DNA from: Candidatus Saccharibacteria bacterium CG_4_10_14_0_2_um_filter_52_9
GTDB taxonomy: Bacteria > Actinomycetota > Acidimicrobiia > Acidimicrobiales > RAAP-2
Assembly: GCA_903970515.1 (NCBI GenBank)
Contig: CAJCJA010000022.1
Coordinates: 86,983-150,982 of the forward strand
Direction of reading: 5' to 3'
DNA: 64,000 nucleotides
A program made the translations under genes and the position numbers. The notes below the pieces were generated by a model, which saw only the letters and a program-made list of their open reading frames with translations, made no database searches and was not told the origin of the DNA. Of the stretch, positions 1-7,732 are shown in pieces; positions within the stretch are counted from its first letter, which is position 1, and each line of letters begins with the position of its first letter.

Positions 1-737
1 CGTGCAAGGGTGCCGCAGCGATCTTCAACTGTGTCAATCCTCTTTATCACCGCTGGCTCACTGATTGGCCGCCCGTGGCGGCCGCACTTCTTGAATCGGC
101 GCGTCGAAGTGGAGCCGTGCTCACGACCCTGAGCAATCTCTACGCATACGGTGCGATCAACGAACCTATGACGACGTCGCATTCGCTCACGTCGTCGCTT
201 CCAAAAGCGAAAGTTCGAGCCACGATGTGGCGTGACGCCCTGGCGGCCCATGAGCAAGGCAAGATCCGCGCAACCGAAGTTCGTGCGTCTGACTTCATCG
301 GAAACGGATCACAATCCATTTTCGAGCGAGGAAAGAAGTCGCTACTTGCCGGACGACCAGTTGCCGTCTATGGCAATCCCGACATGGACCACTCGTGGAC
401 GTTCACGGGTGACGTAGGAAGAACGTTGGTGGCAGCCGCGACGAACTCTGCGGCGTGGGGCCACGCATGGCATGCTGTCACAAACCCGCCGAAAACAATG
501 CGAGAGGTATTTTCAGATATGGCGAAAGCAGCGGGCGCGAAGGAACCAAAGCTTCGAAAACTTCCCACGCCTTTACTTCGTGCGGTTGGTGTGCTGAACC
601 CCCAGGCACGTGAACTACCGAAGGTTCTTTACCAGTTCGAGAGTCCATTCGTGATCAATGACGATGACACACGAAAAGTTTTGAACCTCGTTCCTACCGA
701 TTGGTCAAGCGTGATAGCAGACGCCGTGCGTCGGTAA
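1..737 (+). CDS. NAD-dependent epimerase/dehydratase-like SDR (5' truncated)
   Basis: The open frame runs in from the window edge (codons start at base 3) and ends at TAA, leaving about 244 C-terminal residues. The visible part resembles the C-terminal two thirds of extended short-chain dehydrogenases of the NAD-dependent epimerase family. It has a strand ending in SNLYAYG, where these enzymes keep the active-site tyrosine region, then a substrate-binding half with ASDFIGNG and a conserved FTGDVGR-like turn. The Rossmann GxxGxxG nucleotide-binding motif would lie upstream of the window. Substrate cannot be told; actinobacterial relatives are annotated only generically. A complete YxxxK is not obvious after the tyrosine, so an atypical or non-sugar-modifying member is possible. 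Confidence 0.7.
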   Translation, partial: CKGAAAIFNCVNPLYHRWLTDWPPVAAALLESARRSGAVLTTLSNLYAYGAINEPMTTSHSLTSSLPKAKVRATMWRDALAAHEQGKIRATEVRASDFIGNGSQSIFERGKKSLLAGRPVAVYGNPDMDHSWTFTGDVGRTLVAAATNSAAWGHAWHAVTNPPKTMREVFSDMAKAAGAKEPKLRKLPTPLLRAVGVLNPQARELPKVLYQFESPFVINDDDTRKVLNLVPTDWSSVIADAVRR

Positions 738-1123
738 GACCCAAGTGGGTGGGCGATTCGTGTCGGTCATGTGGAGCGCCGCTGCCGACTGGTTAGAGTG
801 GCGAGCGGTATCGGACGAATTATTACGACCTGCCAGTCGACAGCGGTGAAGATTGGGACATAGTTCCTTGTGGAATTGGGTAGGTCGTAGGCGCACTGGA
901 GCAAGAAATAGGTGGTTTCAGATCACGGATTTGAGCGAGGTCGACTGTGTAGGGGAAGAAGTGTCGAACTCACCTTGAATTTGTCCAATTGAATGCCAAT
1001 TTCGTTTCCGTGACTCGTCTCGTGTTTGAATGGTGGTGAATGGAGAGTAAACGATGTAAGGCGTTAAATGATTGTGGTGCTGAGATGCACAAGTTCGAAG
1101 ACGTGATCATGAAAACCCAATTA
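738..1123. other. Intergenic stretch with no recognised gene
   Basis: About 390 bases separate the epimerase from tRNA-Arg. Open frames here are short, in poor codon context, and resemble no family I know. I see no strong inverted repeat followed by a T-run. The distal part presumably carries the tRNA promoter, but I cannot assign boxes with confidence. Confidence 0.4.
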
Positions 1124-1195
1124 GCTCCCGTAGCTCAGGGGATAGAGCATCGGTTTCCTAAACCGTGAGCGTAGGTTCGAATCCTACCGGGGGCA
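1124..1195 (+). tRNA. tRNA-Arg (anticodon CCT)
   Basis: A full cloverleaf can be drawn. The acceptor stem GCTCCCG (1124-1130) pairs with CGGGGGC (1188-1194), with one G-U pair. The D arm uses GCTC/GAGC, the anticodon loop is TTCCTAA (1155-1161) with CCT at 1157-1159, and the T arm is GTAGG-TTCGAAT-CCTAC (1171-1187). A is the discriminator at 1195. The first pair of the anticodon stem is a T-T mismatch. CCA is not encoded. It reads the AGG codon. Confidence 0.95.
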
Positions 1196-1224
1196 CTGAG
1201 GTCCACAACATTAGAGGGGCGCGC

Positions 1225-1614
1225 ATGAACGAATTGGATCGAGCGAAGTACATCTCCTTTGGCACGTATCGTCGGGACGGGACCCTGGTGTCGACCCCGA
1301 CGTGGGTGGCGCCGTTTCGAGATGGATACGTGTTCACGACGGACCTTGGCTCATGGAAGGCCAAGCGCCTGTCTCACGATCAGCGCGTCGTGGTGACTCC
1401 TTGCAACATTCGCGGGCGCACGTTGCCGGGCGCATCGACTTTCCAGGGTCATGGTGAATTGATTGAAGGTGCCGCAGCCATCGATGCGGCGCGCATAGTT
1501 CGCCGTAAGTATCGAGTCATGTGGCTTTTGACGATCTCGTCGCGGCAGCTGCTGCAGACGATTAAGCGAAAGCCTACGGTCCCTGACTGTGCCATATATT
1601 TCGTCGTCGAATAA
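1225..1614 (+). CDS. PPOX-class F420-dependent oxidoreductase
   Basis: A protein of 129 residues from the pyridoxamine-5'-phosphate-oxidase-like split-barrel family, the subgroup that in actinobacteria usually binds coenzyme F420 (Rv2061/Rv2074-like). Typical features are the opening ELDRAKYISFGTYRRDG, the strand TPTWVAPFRDGYVFTT, then the basic segment SWKAKRLSHDQRVVVTPCN that contacts cofactor phosphate. The start chosen is the ATG after the GAGGGG ribosome site at 1213-1218. A longer frame opening inside the tRNA gene is rejected. Soluble, probably a homodimer, acting in F420H2-dependent reductions; the substrate is unknown. It stands alone downstream of tRNA-Arg. Confidence 0.82.
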   Translation: MNELDRAKYISFGTYRRDGTLVSTPTWVAPFRDGYVFTTDLGSWKAKRLSHDQRVVVTPCNIRGRTLPGASTFQGHGELIEGAAAIDAARIVRRKYRVMWLLTISSRQLLQTIKRKPTVPDCAIYFVVE

Positions 1615-1845
1615 GACCGCGTTCATGGACGATGGTGATAATCGACGAGACGAGTGCTCGCCTTTCGATCTGCGGTGATTGTTGCGCGATGTCGTTAACT
1701 TTGCACGCCCTAATTCATCCAATAATCGACTCGTGATTGTTCGACGTTCCGCTGCAATCGCTTGAGAGGAAAGTCGGACGTAAGGTCTATAAGGTGCAAG
1801 AAGGACGCTGTCGTTCCTCAGCCGTCTAAGAACTTGAGACTACGC

Positions 1846-2757
1846 ATGCCACTTCGACGAAAGACGCTGCTCTACGCCATTGTCTCGGTTTCTCTCGTCG
1901 CTACGTCGGTCGGGAGTCTCATAGTGTTTCAATCTGATGCCACGTCTGACGCCGCGGCGGCGAGCACTGCAAGTGGCTTCTACCTCGACATTGGCGCCTC
2001 CGCATCACTGGGCATGCAGCCTGACGGTGTTGTGAAACACAACGGGCGTCGGACCGACACTGGCTACTCCAACGATCTCGTCAACATTGAAGCGACGAAA
2101 GGTGTGTCGCTTGATCTCGTCGAAGTGGGTTGCCCTGGTGAGACGATTCAATCAATGTTGAGTAGTGGCGACGCGTGCTACACATTGCCTGAGCGTCAGC
2201 TTCTTCGAGCCACCACATTTCTCAGCGAGAACGCCGACCAGCCTGGTCTCGTCACGATTGATCTCGGTTTCAATAACGTGCGAGAGTGTCTCCTGCCGAC
2301 GTTGGTCAACGAGACGTGTGCAGCGCAAGGCATCAATCTCGTCCGTAAAGATCTACCGTTGGTGCTTGACGACCTTCGAAAATCGGCGGGCTCGCAGGTC
2401 GATTTTGTTGGACTCGAGTACAGCGATCCATATCTGGGGCGCTATCTCAAGGGTTCTGATGGAAAATTGGACGCGAGCGAGTCGCTTCAAGTGATCACGC
2501 AATTGAATGCAGTTCTAAATACCGTGTATACCAAAGCCGGCATTCCGATTGCGAACGTGCCAGGCGCCTACAAAATGGACAACGAGTCGCCGACGCTCTT
2601 GAAGGGAGTTGGTCTCGTGCCGACGAACGTCGCCGAAGCGTGCACGTGGAGTTGGTTTTGCACGGGCTACCCGTACGGTCCAGATGATCACCCGAATAAC
2701 GCGGGCTATGAAGTCATTGCGCAGGCAATCGCTGCAGCGTTACCGCCAACAATATGA
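1846..2757 (+). CDS. Secreted SGNH/GDSL-hydrolase-like protein (paralog A)
   Basis: A protein of 303 residues with an N-terminal basic stretch, a hydrophobic segment (about residues 8-28) and an Ala-rich region, so exported or membrane-anchored. The mature part follows the SGNH pattern. Block I is YLDIGASASLG (candidate nucleophile Ser52), which aligns with the usual GDSYSAG but has Ala in place of Asp. Block III is IDLGFNN. Block V is DDHPNNAGY, with the expected HPN but not the usual DxxH spacing. Four or more cysteines suggest disulfides. The start ATG is preferred over an upstream TTG because the signal peptide then begins properly. It is paralogous to the minus-strand gene ending at 7733. 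Hydrolysis of an envelope ester is inferred. Confidence 0.68.
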   Translation: MPLRRKTLLYAIVSVSLVATSVGSLIVFQSDATSDAAAASTASGFYLDIGASASLGMQPDGVVKHNGRRTDTGYSNDLVNIEATKGVSLDLVEVGCPGETIQSMLSSGDACYTLPERQLLRATTFLSENADQPGLVTIDLGFNNVRECLLPTLVNETCAAQGINLVRKDLPLVLDDLRKSAGSQVDFVGLEYSDPYLGRYLKGSDGKLDASESLQVITQLNAVLNTVYTKAGIPIANVPGAYKMDNESPTLLKGVGLVPTNVAEACTWSWFCTGYPYGPDDHPNNAGYEVIAQAIAAALPPTI

Positions 2758-2830
2758 TGCTGATTCGACTTCGATCTGTCCGATGAGGACGGTCGGACTC
2801 GTTGCGCTGAACGAATTCATATCAAATGTG

Positions 2831-2846
2831 TAGGCAATATTGCCTA
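2831..2846. promoter_or_regulatory. Perfect 16-bp palindrome, possible operator
   Basis: TAGGCAATATTGCCTA is its own reverse complement over all 16 bases. It lies 74 bases after the SGNH gene and 165 bases before the ComA-family gene. Dyads of this size are typical binding sites for dimeric regulators such as TetR or GntR types. No T-run follows, so a terminator is less likely. No regulator gene lies beside it. Confidence 0.4.
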
Positions 2847-3011
2847 GTGCCGCGTCGACTCAAGACTTTGTCACGCAGTTGTCATCAAACTCACAACCTT
2901 TTCTAAGTCATCTCTAGACACTTTCAATGGCAACACCTTTAGGTTCAATGCAACGAGCCTTGCGCTGACGAAGTGTCAGCGACCCTTCGCTCCGCAGATT
3001 GGTGGAAGCGC

Positions 3012-3815
3012 ATGGAACTTCGTCTCACGGATCTCGAACTCCCAGATCGAAGTGCGAAGCCTCGCGCGACGGGCGTCACCATGGTGATCGACACTGGAGT
3101 ACCAACACGCTATTTTGCTGATTTGATTGGTTGTTCGTCCGACTACGTCGATTTCGTGAAGTTCGGTTGGGGAACGTCCGTCGTGTCGCCCGGCCTCACT
3201 GAGAAGATCTCGTTGCTCCGGAGTGCGAACGTCGACTTTTACTTCGGCGGAACTCTCTTCGAGAAGTACATCTTGCAAGATCGTTTCGATCAATTTCGCG
3301 AGATGTGCCGTCACTTTGGTTGCACCCACGTGGAAGTATCCAACGGAACCATCGACCTCGCGGATGACGAGAAATCTAAGTACGTCAATGAACTCAGTAA
3401 CGACTTCATCGTGATCTCCGAGGTGGGATCGAAGAATCAAATGAAGTCGGAGAACATGGCGCCAAATAAATGGATCAACTACATCAATGACGACCTTTCC
3501 GCGGGAGCCACCCTGGTGACGCTCGAAACTCGAGAGAGTGGCCACGGGGGCATTTGTCGACCCAACGGCGAACTGCGTTTTGGCCTGGTCGAGGAGATTC
3601 TGACGAGTGGCATCGACACTTCGTCGCTCTTGTTCGAAGCACCTTCAATGGAATTACAAAGCTATTTCGTTCGTCGCGTCGGATCCAACGTCAATCTGGG
3701 CAACATCGCACCGACCGACGTCATTGGCCTCGAGACGATTCGCTTAGGACTTCGCAGTGAGACCCTTCACGAATTTGAGCCCGTGGATGTGGCGAGTCCT
3801 TTCACTCGAAAATGA
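3012..3815 (+). CDS. Phosphosulfolactate synthase (ComA) family protein
   Basis: A protein of 267 residues, the usual length for the ComA family, which adds sulfite to phosphoenolpyruvate to give (2R)-3-phosphosulfolactate. That is the first step of coenzyme M synthesis in methanogens and of sulfolactate formation in Bacillus. Visible family blocks are GVTMVIDTG near residue 21, DFVKFGWGTS (47-56), GGTLFEKY (79-86), HVEVSNGTI (106-114), EVGSKN (137-142), the Gly-rich RESGHGGICRPNGE (174-187), LFEAP (207-211), and a terminal NLGNIAPTDVIGLETIRLG block that caps the TIM barrel. The ATG at 3012 is preferred over a GTG at 3013-39 upstream (2973) because GGTGGAAG precedes it and the N terminus then matches the family. 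It is coupled by ATGA to the next gene. Plant HSA32 shows that family members can have other roles. Confidence 0.82.
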   Translation: MELRLTDLELPDRSAKPRATGVTMVIDTGVPTRYFADLIGCSSDYVDFVKFGWGTSVVSPGLTEKISLLRSANVDFYFGGTLFEKYILQDRFDQFREMCRHFGCTHVEVSNGTIDLADDEKSKYVNELSNDFIVISEVGSKNQMKSENMAPNKWINYINDDLSAGATLVTLETRESGHGGICRPNGELRFGLVEEILTSGIDTSSLLFEAPSMELQSYFVRRVGSNVNLGNIAPTDVIGLETIRLGLRSETLHEFEPVDVASPFTRK

Positions 3816-4225
3816 GAGAGAGTCGCGACGTTTTTCATTTGGCGATTCCCGCGTTCGATTTGGTGTCGACCGTTGATTTCTACGTTGATGGGCTCGGTTG
3901 CAAACTGGCGCGGCGCTATGACGATCGAGTCACCTTTGACTTCTTTGGAGACCAACTCGTGTGCCACCTTTCGCCGGCCCCCGCGCTCGCGACCCCGATG
4001 GAAGAGATCCCCATGTATCCGCGCCACTTTGGCGTGACGTTTCGAGAAGGTGCCGATTTTGACGCACTCCACCGGTTGTGCGTGCAACGAAAGCTGCCAA
4101 TGTACGCCGATGTCTCGACTCGCTTCGACGGTCTGGTCGAAGTTCACCGTACGTTCGTCGTTTGCGATCCTTCCTCGAATCTTCTTGAGTTCAAGCACTA
4201 CGCGGACTCTCGAATGATGTACTGA
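3812..4225 (+). CDS. VOC (glyoxalase/dioxygenase-fold) family protein
   Basis: A protein of 137 residues built as one vicinal-oxygen-chelate module pair: VFHLAIPAFDL and TVDFYVDGLGCKLARR at the N terminus, RHFGVTFREGADFDAL in the middle, and the closing strand FVVCDPSSNLLEFKHY with the metal-ligand Glu (LEFK). His9 and this Glu are plausible metal ligands. It overlaps the ComA-family stop by four bases, so translation is coupled and the two probably act on the same metabolite. VOC proteins catalyse isomerisation, C-C cleavage or epimerisation; which applies here is not visible. A product-modifying or resistance role is also possible. Confidence 0.75.
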   Translation: MRESRDVFHLAIPAFDLVSTVDFYVDGLGCKLARRYDDRVTFDFFGDQLVCHLSPAPALATPMEEIPMYPRHFGVTFREGADFDALHRLCVQRKLPMYADVSTRFDGLVEVHRTFVVCDPSSNLLEFKHYADSRMMY

Positions 4226-4235
4226 GTGGGTATTC

Positions 4236-5786
4236 GTGTCCGAGGGAATATTTGAGCTCGGAGAGAACCCTCTCCGATCGTTGATTTTGCGCCAGTCAGG
4301 TGCGAGGGCAACGTCGCCGTATCTTCTTTCCGCCCGCGATGATCGAACCCTGGCGTATGAGGAATTGGACGCTGAAGCGTCGCCGTTGTGTGCGGCCCTT
4401 CAAACATGGGGAGTGTCTCGCGGCGATCGATTCGGTCTCATCGTCTCGGATCCAATCACCTCAGCGCAGTGCTTGTTGACCATGATGTCGATGGGACTGT
4501 GGGTCGCGCCTCTTGATCCCACGATCACCTACGTTGACGCGCGTCAGGCGGACGTACAGGCAACTACCCTCGGGCTTCGTACCGTCGCGGCAGATCGGAA
4601 CGCGCCATTGGGCGCTGAGGTTTCGTGGCTGGACATTGGCGAGCTCGGAGCCTGGCCACCACGGACGAATACATTGATCAGAACGTCGGACCCCCAGGGG
4701 GGCCTCATTCTTGCGTCGTCGGGAACCACGGGAAGTCCCAAGGTCATGGAGCTCTCGATTCACCAGTTGCTCGAGGCGGCAAGATTGGTTGCGGGCCATA
4801 ACGGACTCACCCCGTCGGATCGTGGGTTCAATCCGCTCCCACTGTGGCACGTCAATGCGATTGTGGTGGGTCTCCTGTCGTCGCTCGTCAGTGGGTCGTC
4901 ACTCGTCCTCGACAATCGTTTTCATCGCACCAATTTCTGGTCCACGATTGAGCGATGCGACGTCACGTGGATCAATGCGGTGCCCGCGATTATTGCGCGC
5001 CTTTCCGACGTCGCTCCCAACGAAGCGATCCCACGGGGAATTCGGTTCATTCGATCAGCGTCCGCGCCGCTCGCACTCGCGCAACTCGCCCGTTTTGAAG
5101 AGGCCACGGGTATTGCCGTCATCGAGTCGTACGGGATGACTGAAGCGGCGAGTCAGATCTGTGCCAGTCCACTCAACGGTCCCAGAAAGTCTGGTTCGGT
5201 GGGCCGACCAATAGGTGTTGAACTGCGGATTGGCGCGTTTGATCAGGAGAGGTCGCTGACGCCGGTAGGCAACCACGTCGTTGGACAAGTGGAAATTAGG
5301 GGGCCCTCCGTCATCGACCACTACGTGGCGATGGGCTATGAGGACCGGTTCGACGAGGAAAAATGGCTCCGCACCGGCGACCTGGGATACGTCGATGAGG
5401 ATGGTTACGTGTTCCTGGTCGGGCGCACCGATGACGTCATCAACCGGGGAGGCGAGAAGATAATGCCTCGAGAACTCGAGGAGGCGGCGATGAAGGTCGA
5501 CGGCGTCTTGAGTGCTGCCGTCGTCGCTCGCGAGCATGACGTCTACGGTCAGGTACCTGATCTCTTCGTTCAACTTCGTGGCGTGACGTCAACCACGTCA
5601 CTCGAGCAGCTCACGATCTTGACGAAGGAACTTCACGACGTGCTCGTTAATTCCTTCTCGCGCACCCGACGACCACTCGCGATCAACGTCATTGAGAAGA
5701 TGCCCTCGAACGCCACCGGGAAGATCCACAAAAGATTGCTCGTCACCGACCAGGTGAGCACGATCTATACATTGCCGGTCTCATGA
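4236..5786 (+). CDS. AMP-forming acyl-CoA synthetase / acyl-acid ligase (ANL superfamily)
   Basis: A protein of 516 residues with every ANL signature: the P-loop LASSGTTGSPKV (159-170), the aromatic adenine motif SYGMTEAASQ (298-307), the hinge RTGDLGYVDEDG (379-390) followed by GRTDDVINRGGEKI, and the C-terminal catalytic Lys496 in SNATGKIHKRLL. It activates a carboxylate as acyl-AMP and transfers it, usually to CoA. The closest overall feel is to medium-chain acyl-CoA or oxalate-CoA ligases. GTG start, ten bases after the VOC gene. In this operon the acid could be the sulfonated product of the ComA-family enzyme or a fatty acid to be joined to it; this is inference. Confidence 0.85.
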   Translation: MSEGIFELGENPLRSLILRQSGARATSPYLLSARDDRTLAYEELDAEASPLCAALQTWGVSRGDRFGLIVSDPITSAQCLLTMMSMGLWVAPLDPTITYVDARQADVQATTLGLRTVAADRNAPLGAEVSWLDIGELGAWPPRTNTLIRTSDPQGGLILASSGTTGSPKVMELSIHQLLEAARLVAGHNGLTPSDRGFNPLPLWHVNAIVVGLLSSLVSGSSLVLDNRFHRTNFWSTIERCDVTWINAVPAIIARLSDVAPNEAIPRGIRFIRSASAPLALAQLARFEEATGIAVIESYGMTEAASQICASPLNGPRKSGSVGRPIGVELRIGAFDQERSLTPVGNHVVGQVEIRGPSVIDHYVAMGYEDRFDEEKWLRTGDLGYVDEDGYVFLVGRTDDVINRGGEKIMPRELEEAAMKVDGVLSAAVVAREHDVYGQVPDLFVQLRGVTSTTSLEQLTILTKELHDVLVNSFSRTRRPLAINVIEKMPSNATGKIHKRLLVTDQVSTIYTLPVS

Positions 5787-5838
5787 CGCGCGCGGACGCG
5801 ATTGGATACGAGGCGTCGCTGGAAAAGCGACGCGGCTG

Positions 5839-7071
5839 ATGGGAGACGCGACATCCACGCCACTACGAGGAACTCGAAAGCGCCTCGAACATATTGACGC
5901 AATGCGACCCGTCAAACAGGCGGCCGTCATCTCCACGCACACGCTCGTTTTCTTCGCGCCACTGGCGACGAGTTCGGCGGTTGTTGGCGTCATCATGCTC
6001 ACGCGTTTCTCTCGGGACGCCTTTCTCTTCGTGTCGGCCTGCATGCTTACGTACAGTTATCGCGACGTTGGGAGTTTCCACCTCCGCTCCTATTTCAAGC
6101 GCCGATTCATGTCGGTGGGCGTTCCGTACCTCGCGTGGACGGTCATCTATTTTTTCTATACGTCGCTAGTCACCACGAACACGTTCCCCTTCTATTCGTT
6201 CGTTCGGGTCAAAGTGTTCAGCCTCTCGGGCTTGCACTACTTCTTCCATCTCTTGCTCACCGGGTACTACCACCTCTATTACCTGATCGTGATCATGGAG
6301 TTCTATGTGCTGTTCCCACTGCTGCTCAAACTCGTGCGCAAATACTCCTCGTGGCATTGGTTATTCATATTGATCGCACTCGTCTGGCAGATTGCCTATG
6401 GGGCGTTGTTAGATTCACGTCATCTCTTCATTCACCTTTCGGGTGTGCAACAGACGCGATTCATCTTCTCCTACCCGATTTATCTGGTGGGCGGCGTCAT
6501 CGTCGCGCTTCACCTCGACGACATCCACCAATGGATTGTCCAGCACGCTCGTCTCATCGTCGCGCTGACCGTCGTATTCGGTGTCGGGGCCGAAATCCTC
6601 AGCTTCCTTGGTCGTTACTCGTGGATGCCCCTGTACCTCCAAACGGGAACCTTCGTCTTTTCGCCGACGGTGGTGCCGTTTGATATTTCAGCGATCCTGT
6701 GCGTGTATTTGCTCGGCGTTTTCCTCGTTTCGAAGAATCGAAGTGTTCGCACTCGCGCCGCCGTCCAGTCAGGCTCGGATAATTCCTATGGCGTCTACTT
6801 GTCCCAGATGTTGTGGATTCCGATCCTGCTTCGATTCCGTGAACACTTCCACCCCCATCTCATCTGGGAACTTCAGGTGCCCATCGCGCTCATACTCGTC
6901 TACTCACTTGGCTTTGTCTTCACGGCTGTCATTGCGCGCACCCCACTCGCGTCCGTCGTAACGGGTCGAACTCGCGCGACGTGGGCGTCATTGCTTCCCC
7001 GTCGTCACGACACCCCCGACCAACTTCGCGGCGACGCGGGCGATGGTCCGTTCGATGTGGTTTACGAATGA
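5839..7071 (+). CDS. Membrane acyltransferase-3 family protein
   Basis: A protein of 410 residues with about ten hydrophobic helices, typical of the acyltransferase-3 (OafA/WecH) family that moves acyl groups from CoA onto extracytoplasmic sugars, lipids or peptidoglycan. The N-terminal helix carries LEHIDAMRPVKQ and then His34 in STHTLVFF, where the family has its catalytic histidine. It lies 52 bases after the acyl ligase and is probably in the same operon. No fused SGNH domain is present, although such domains often complete acyl transfer in this family; two separate SGNH-like proteins flank the operon. Acceptor and donor are unknown. A polysaccharide intermembrane-acylation role is the simplest reading. 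Confidence 0.82.
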   Translation: MGDATSTPLRGTRKRLEHIDAMRPVKQAAVISTHTLVFFAPLATSSAVVGVIMLTRFSRDAFLFVSACMLTYSYRDVGSFHLRSYFKRRFMSVGVPYLAWTVIYFFYTSLVTTNTFPFYSFVRVKVFSLSGLHYFFHLLLTGYYHLYYLIVIMEFYVLFPLLLKLVRKYSSWHWLFILIALVWQIAYGALLDSRHLFIHLSGVQQTRFIFSYPIYLVGGVIVALHLDDIHQWIVQHARLIVALTVVFGVGAEILSFLGRYSWMPLYLQTGTFVFSPTVVPFDISAILCVYLLGVFLVSKNRSVRTRAAVQSGSDNSYGVYLSQMLWIPILLRFREHFHPHLIWELQVPIALILVYSLGFVFTAVIARTPLASVVTGRTRATWASLLPRRHDTPDQLRGDAGDGPFDVVYE

Positions 7072-7084
7072 CGAAGGGACGGCG

Positions 7085-7675
7085 TCAGGGGAGAGCGACG
7101 GGCAGCGCGAGTTCCCATCGACTGCAGTTCGACACGCCACCCCAGTGCCATTCCTCTAAGGGTGTGCCCGTGACGTACGCATCCATCGCTCGGATGGTAC
7201 CCCCGTGGGTGACGACGAGTAACCGCGCGGAGTCGTAGGTCTCGACGGTTTCCCTTACGAATAGGCGAGTGCGATCGTAGAGTTCGCGAAGCGACTCGCC
7301 ATTTTCTGGACGCGCATGCTCATCGATCACGCGCGTGCCTGCGATGCCGGTCAGGAGGGGCGTCAGGGTGCTCAAAGGTCGTGATTCGGCCTCGCCAAAG
7401 GAACGTTCGCGCAGCAGTGGCGTCGTGAGAATTGTGCCGCCAAGGACCCCAACGAGGATTGACGCGGTCTCGATGCAACGCGTCAGGTCGCTCGACAAGA
7501 CGGCGTCATAGCGTTGGTCGCGTAATTCACTGGCAAGCTCGAGAGCTTGTTCCCGCCCCTGTTCAGTCAGGCGGGACGTGTCGTTCTGGCCCTGTATGAG
7601 TCCTAGCGCGTTCCACGTGCTTTCACCGTGGCGCACCACCGTCCAGTTCGCATGCTCGGTGCGCTTCGAAGCCAC
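7085..7675 (-). CDS. Histidine phosphatase family protein (phosphoglycerate-mutase-like)
   Basis: A protein of 196 residues with the RHG motif VVRHGEST (His16 nucleophile) near the N terminus, SSDLTRCIETA supplying the second phosphate-binding Arg, a proton-donor Glu in LRERSFGEAE, and the second histidine in VVTHGGTIRAM. This is the layout of cofactor-independent broad phosphatases such as CobC or GpmB. It converges on the acyltransferase gene with 13 bases between. The lack of specific residues prevents a substrate call; it could be alpha-ribazole phosphatase or a sugar-phosphate phosphatase. Confidence 0.85.
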   Translation of the reverse strand: MASKRTEHANWTVVRHGESTWNALGLIQGQNDTSRLTEQGREQALELASELRDQRYDAVLSSDLTRCIETASILVGVLGGTILTTPLLRERSFGEAESRPLSTLTPLLTGIAGTRVIDEHARPENGESLRELYDRTRLFVRETVETYDSARLLVVTHGGTIRAMDAYVTGTPLEEWHWGGVSNCSRWELALPVALP

Positions 7676-7732
7676 CCGCTAAGAGTAATGGTCTTGTGCG
7701 CTTGACTCGAGGGACCTGTCGTTACCTCGTTG

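Noticed and set aside
1165..1224. Longer start for the F420-dependent oxidoreductase inside tRNA-Arg
   Set aside because: The extension translates tRNA bases; the internal ATG has a ribosome site and gives the usual family N terminus.
3012..3815. Coenzyme M biosynthesis as the role of the ComA-family gene
   Set aside because: No comB, comC or comDE-like gene is visible in the window, so only the family and not the pathway is assigned.
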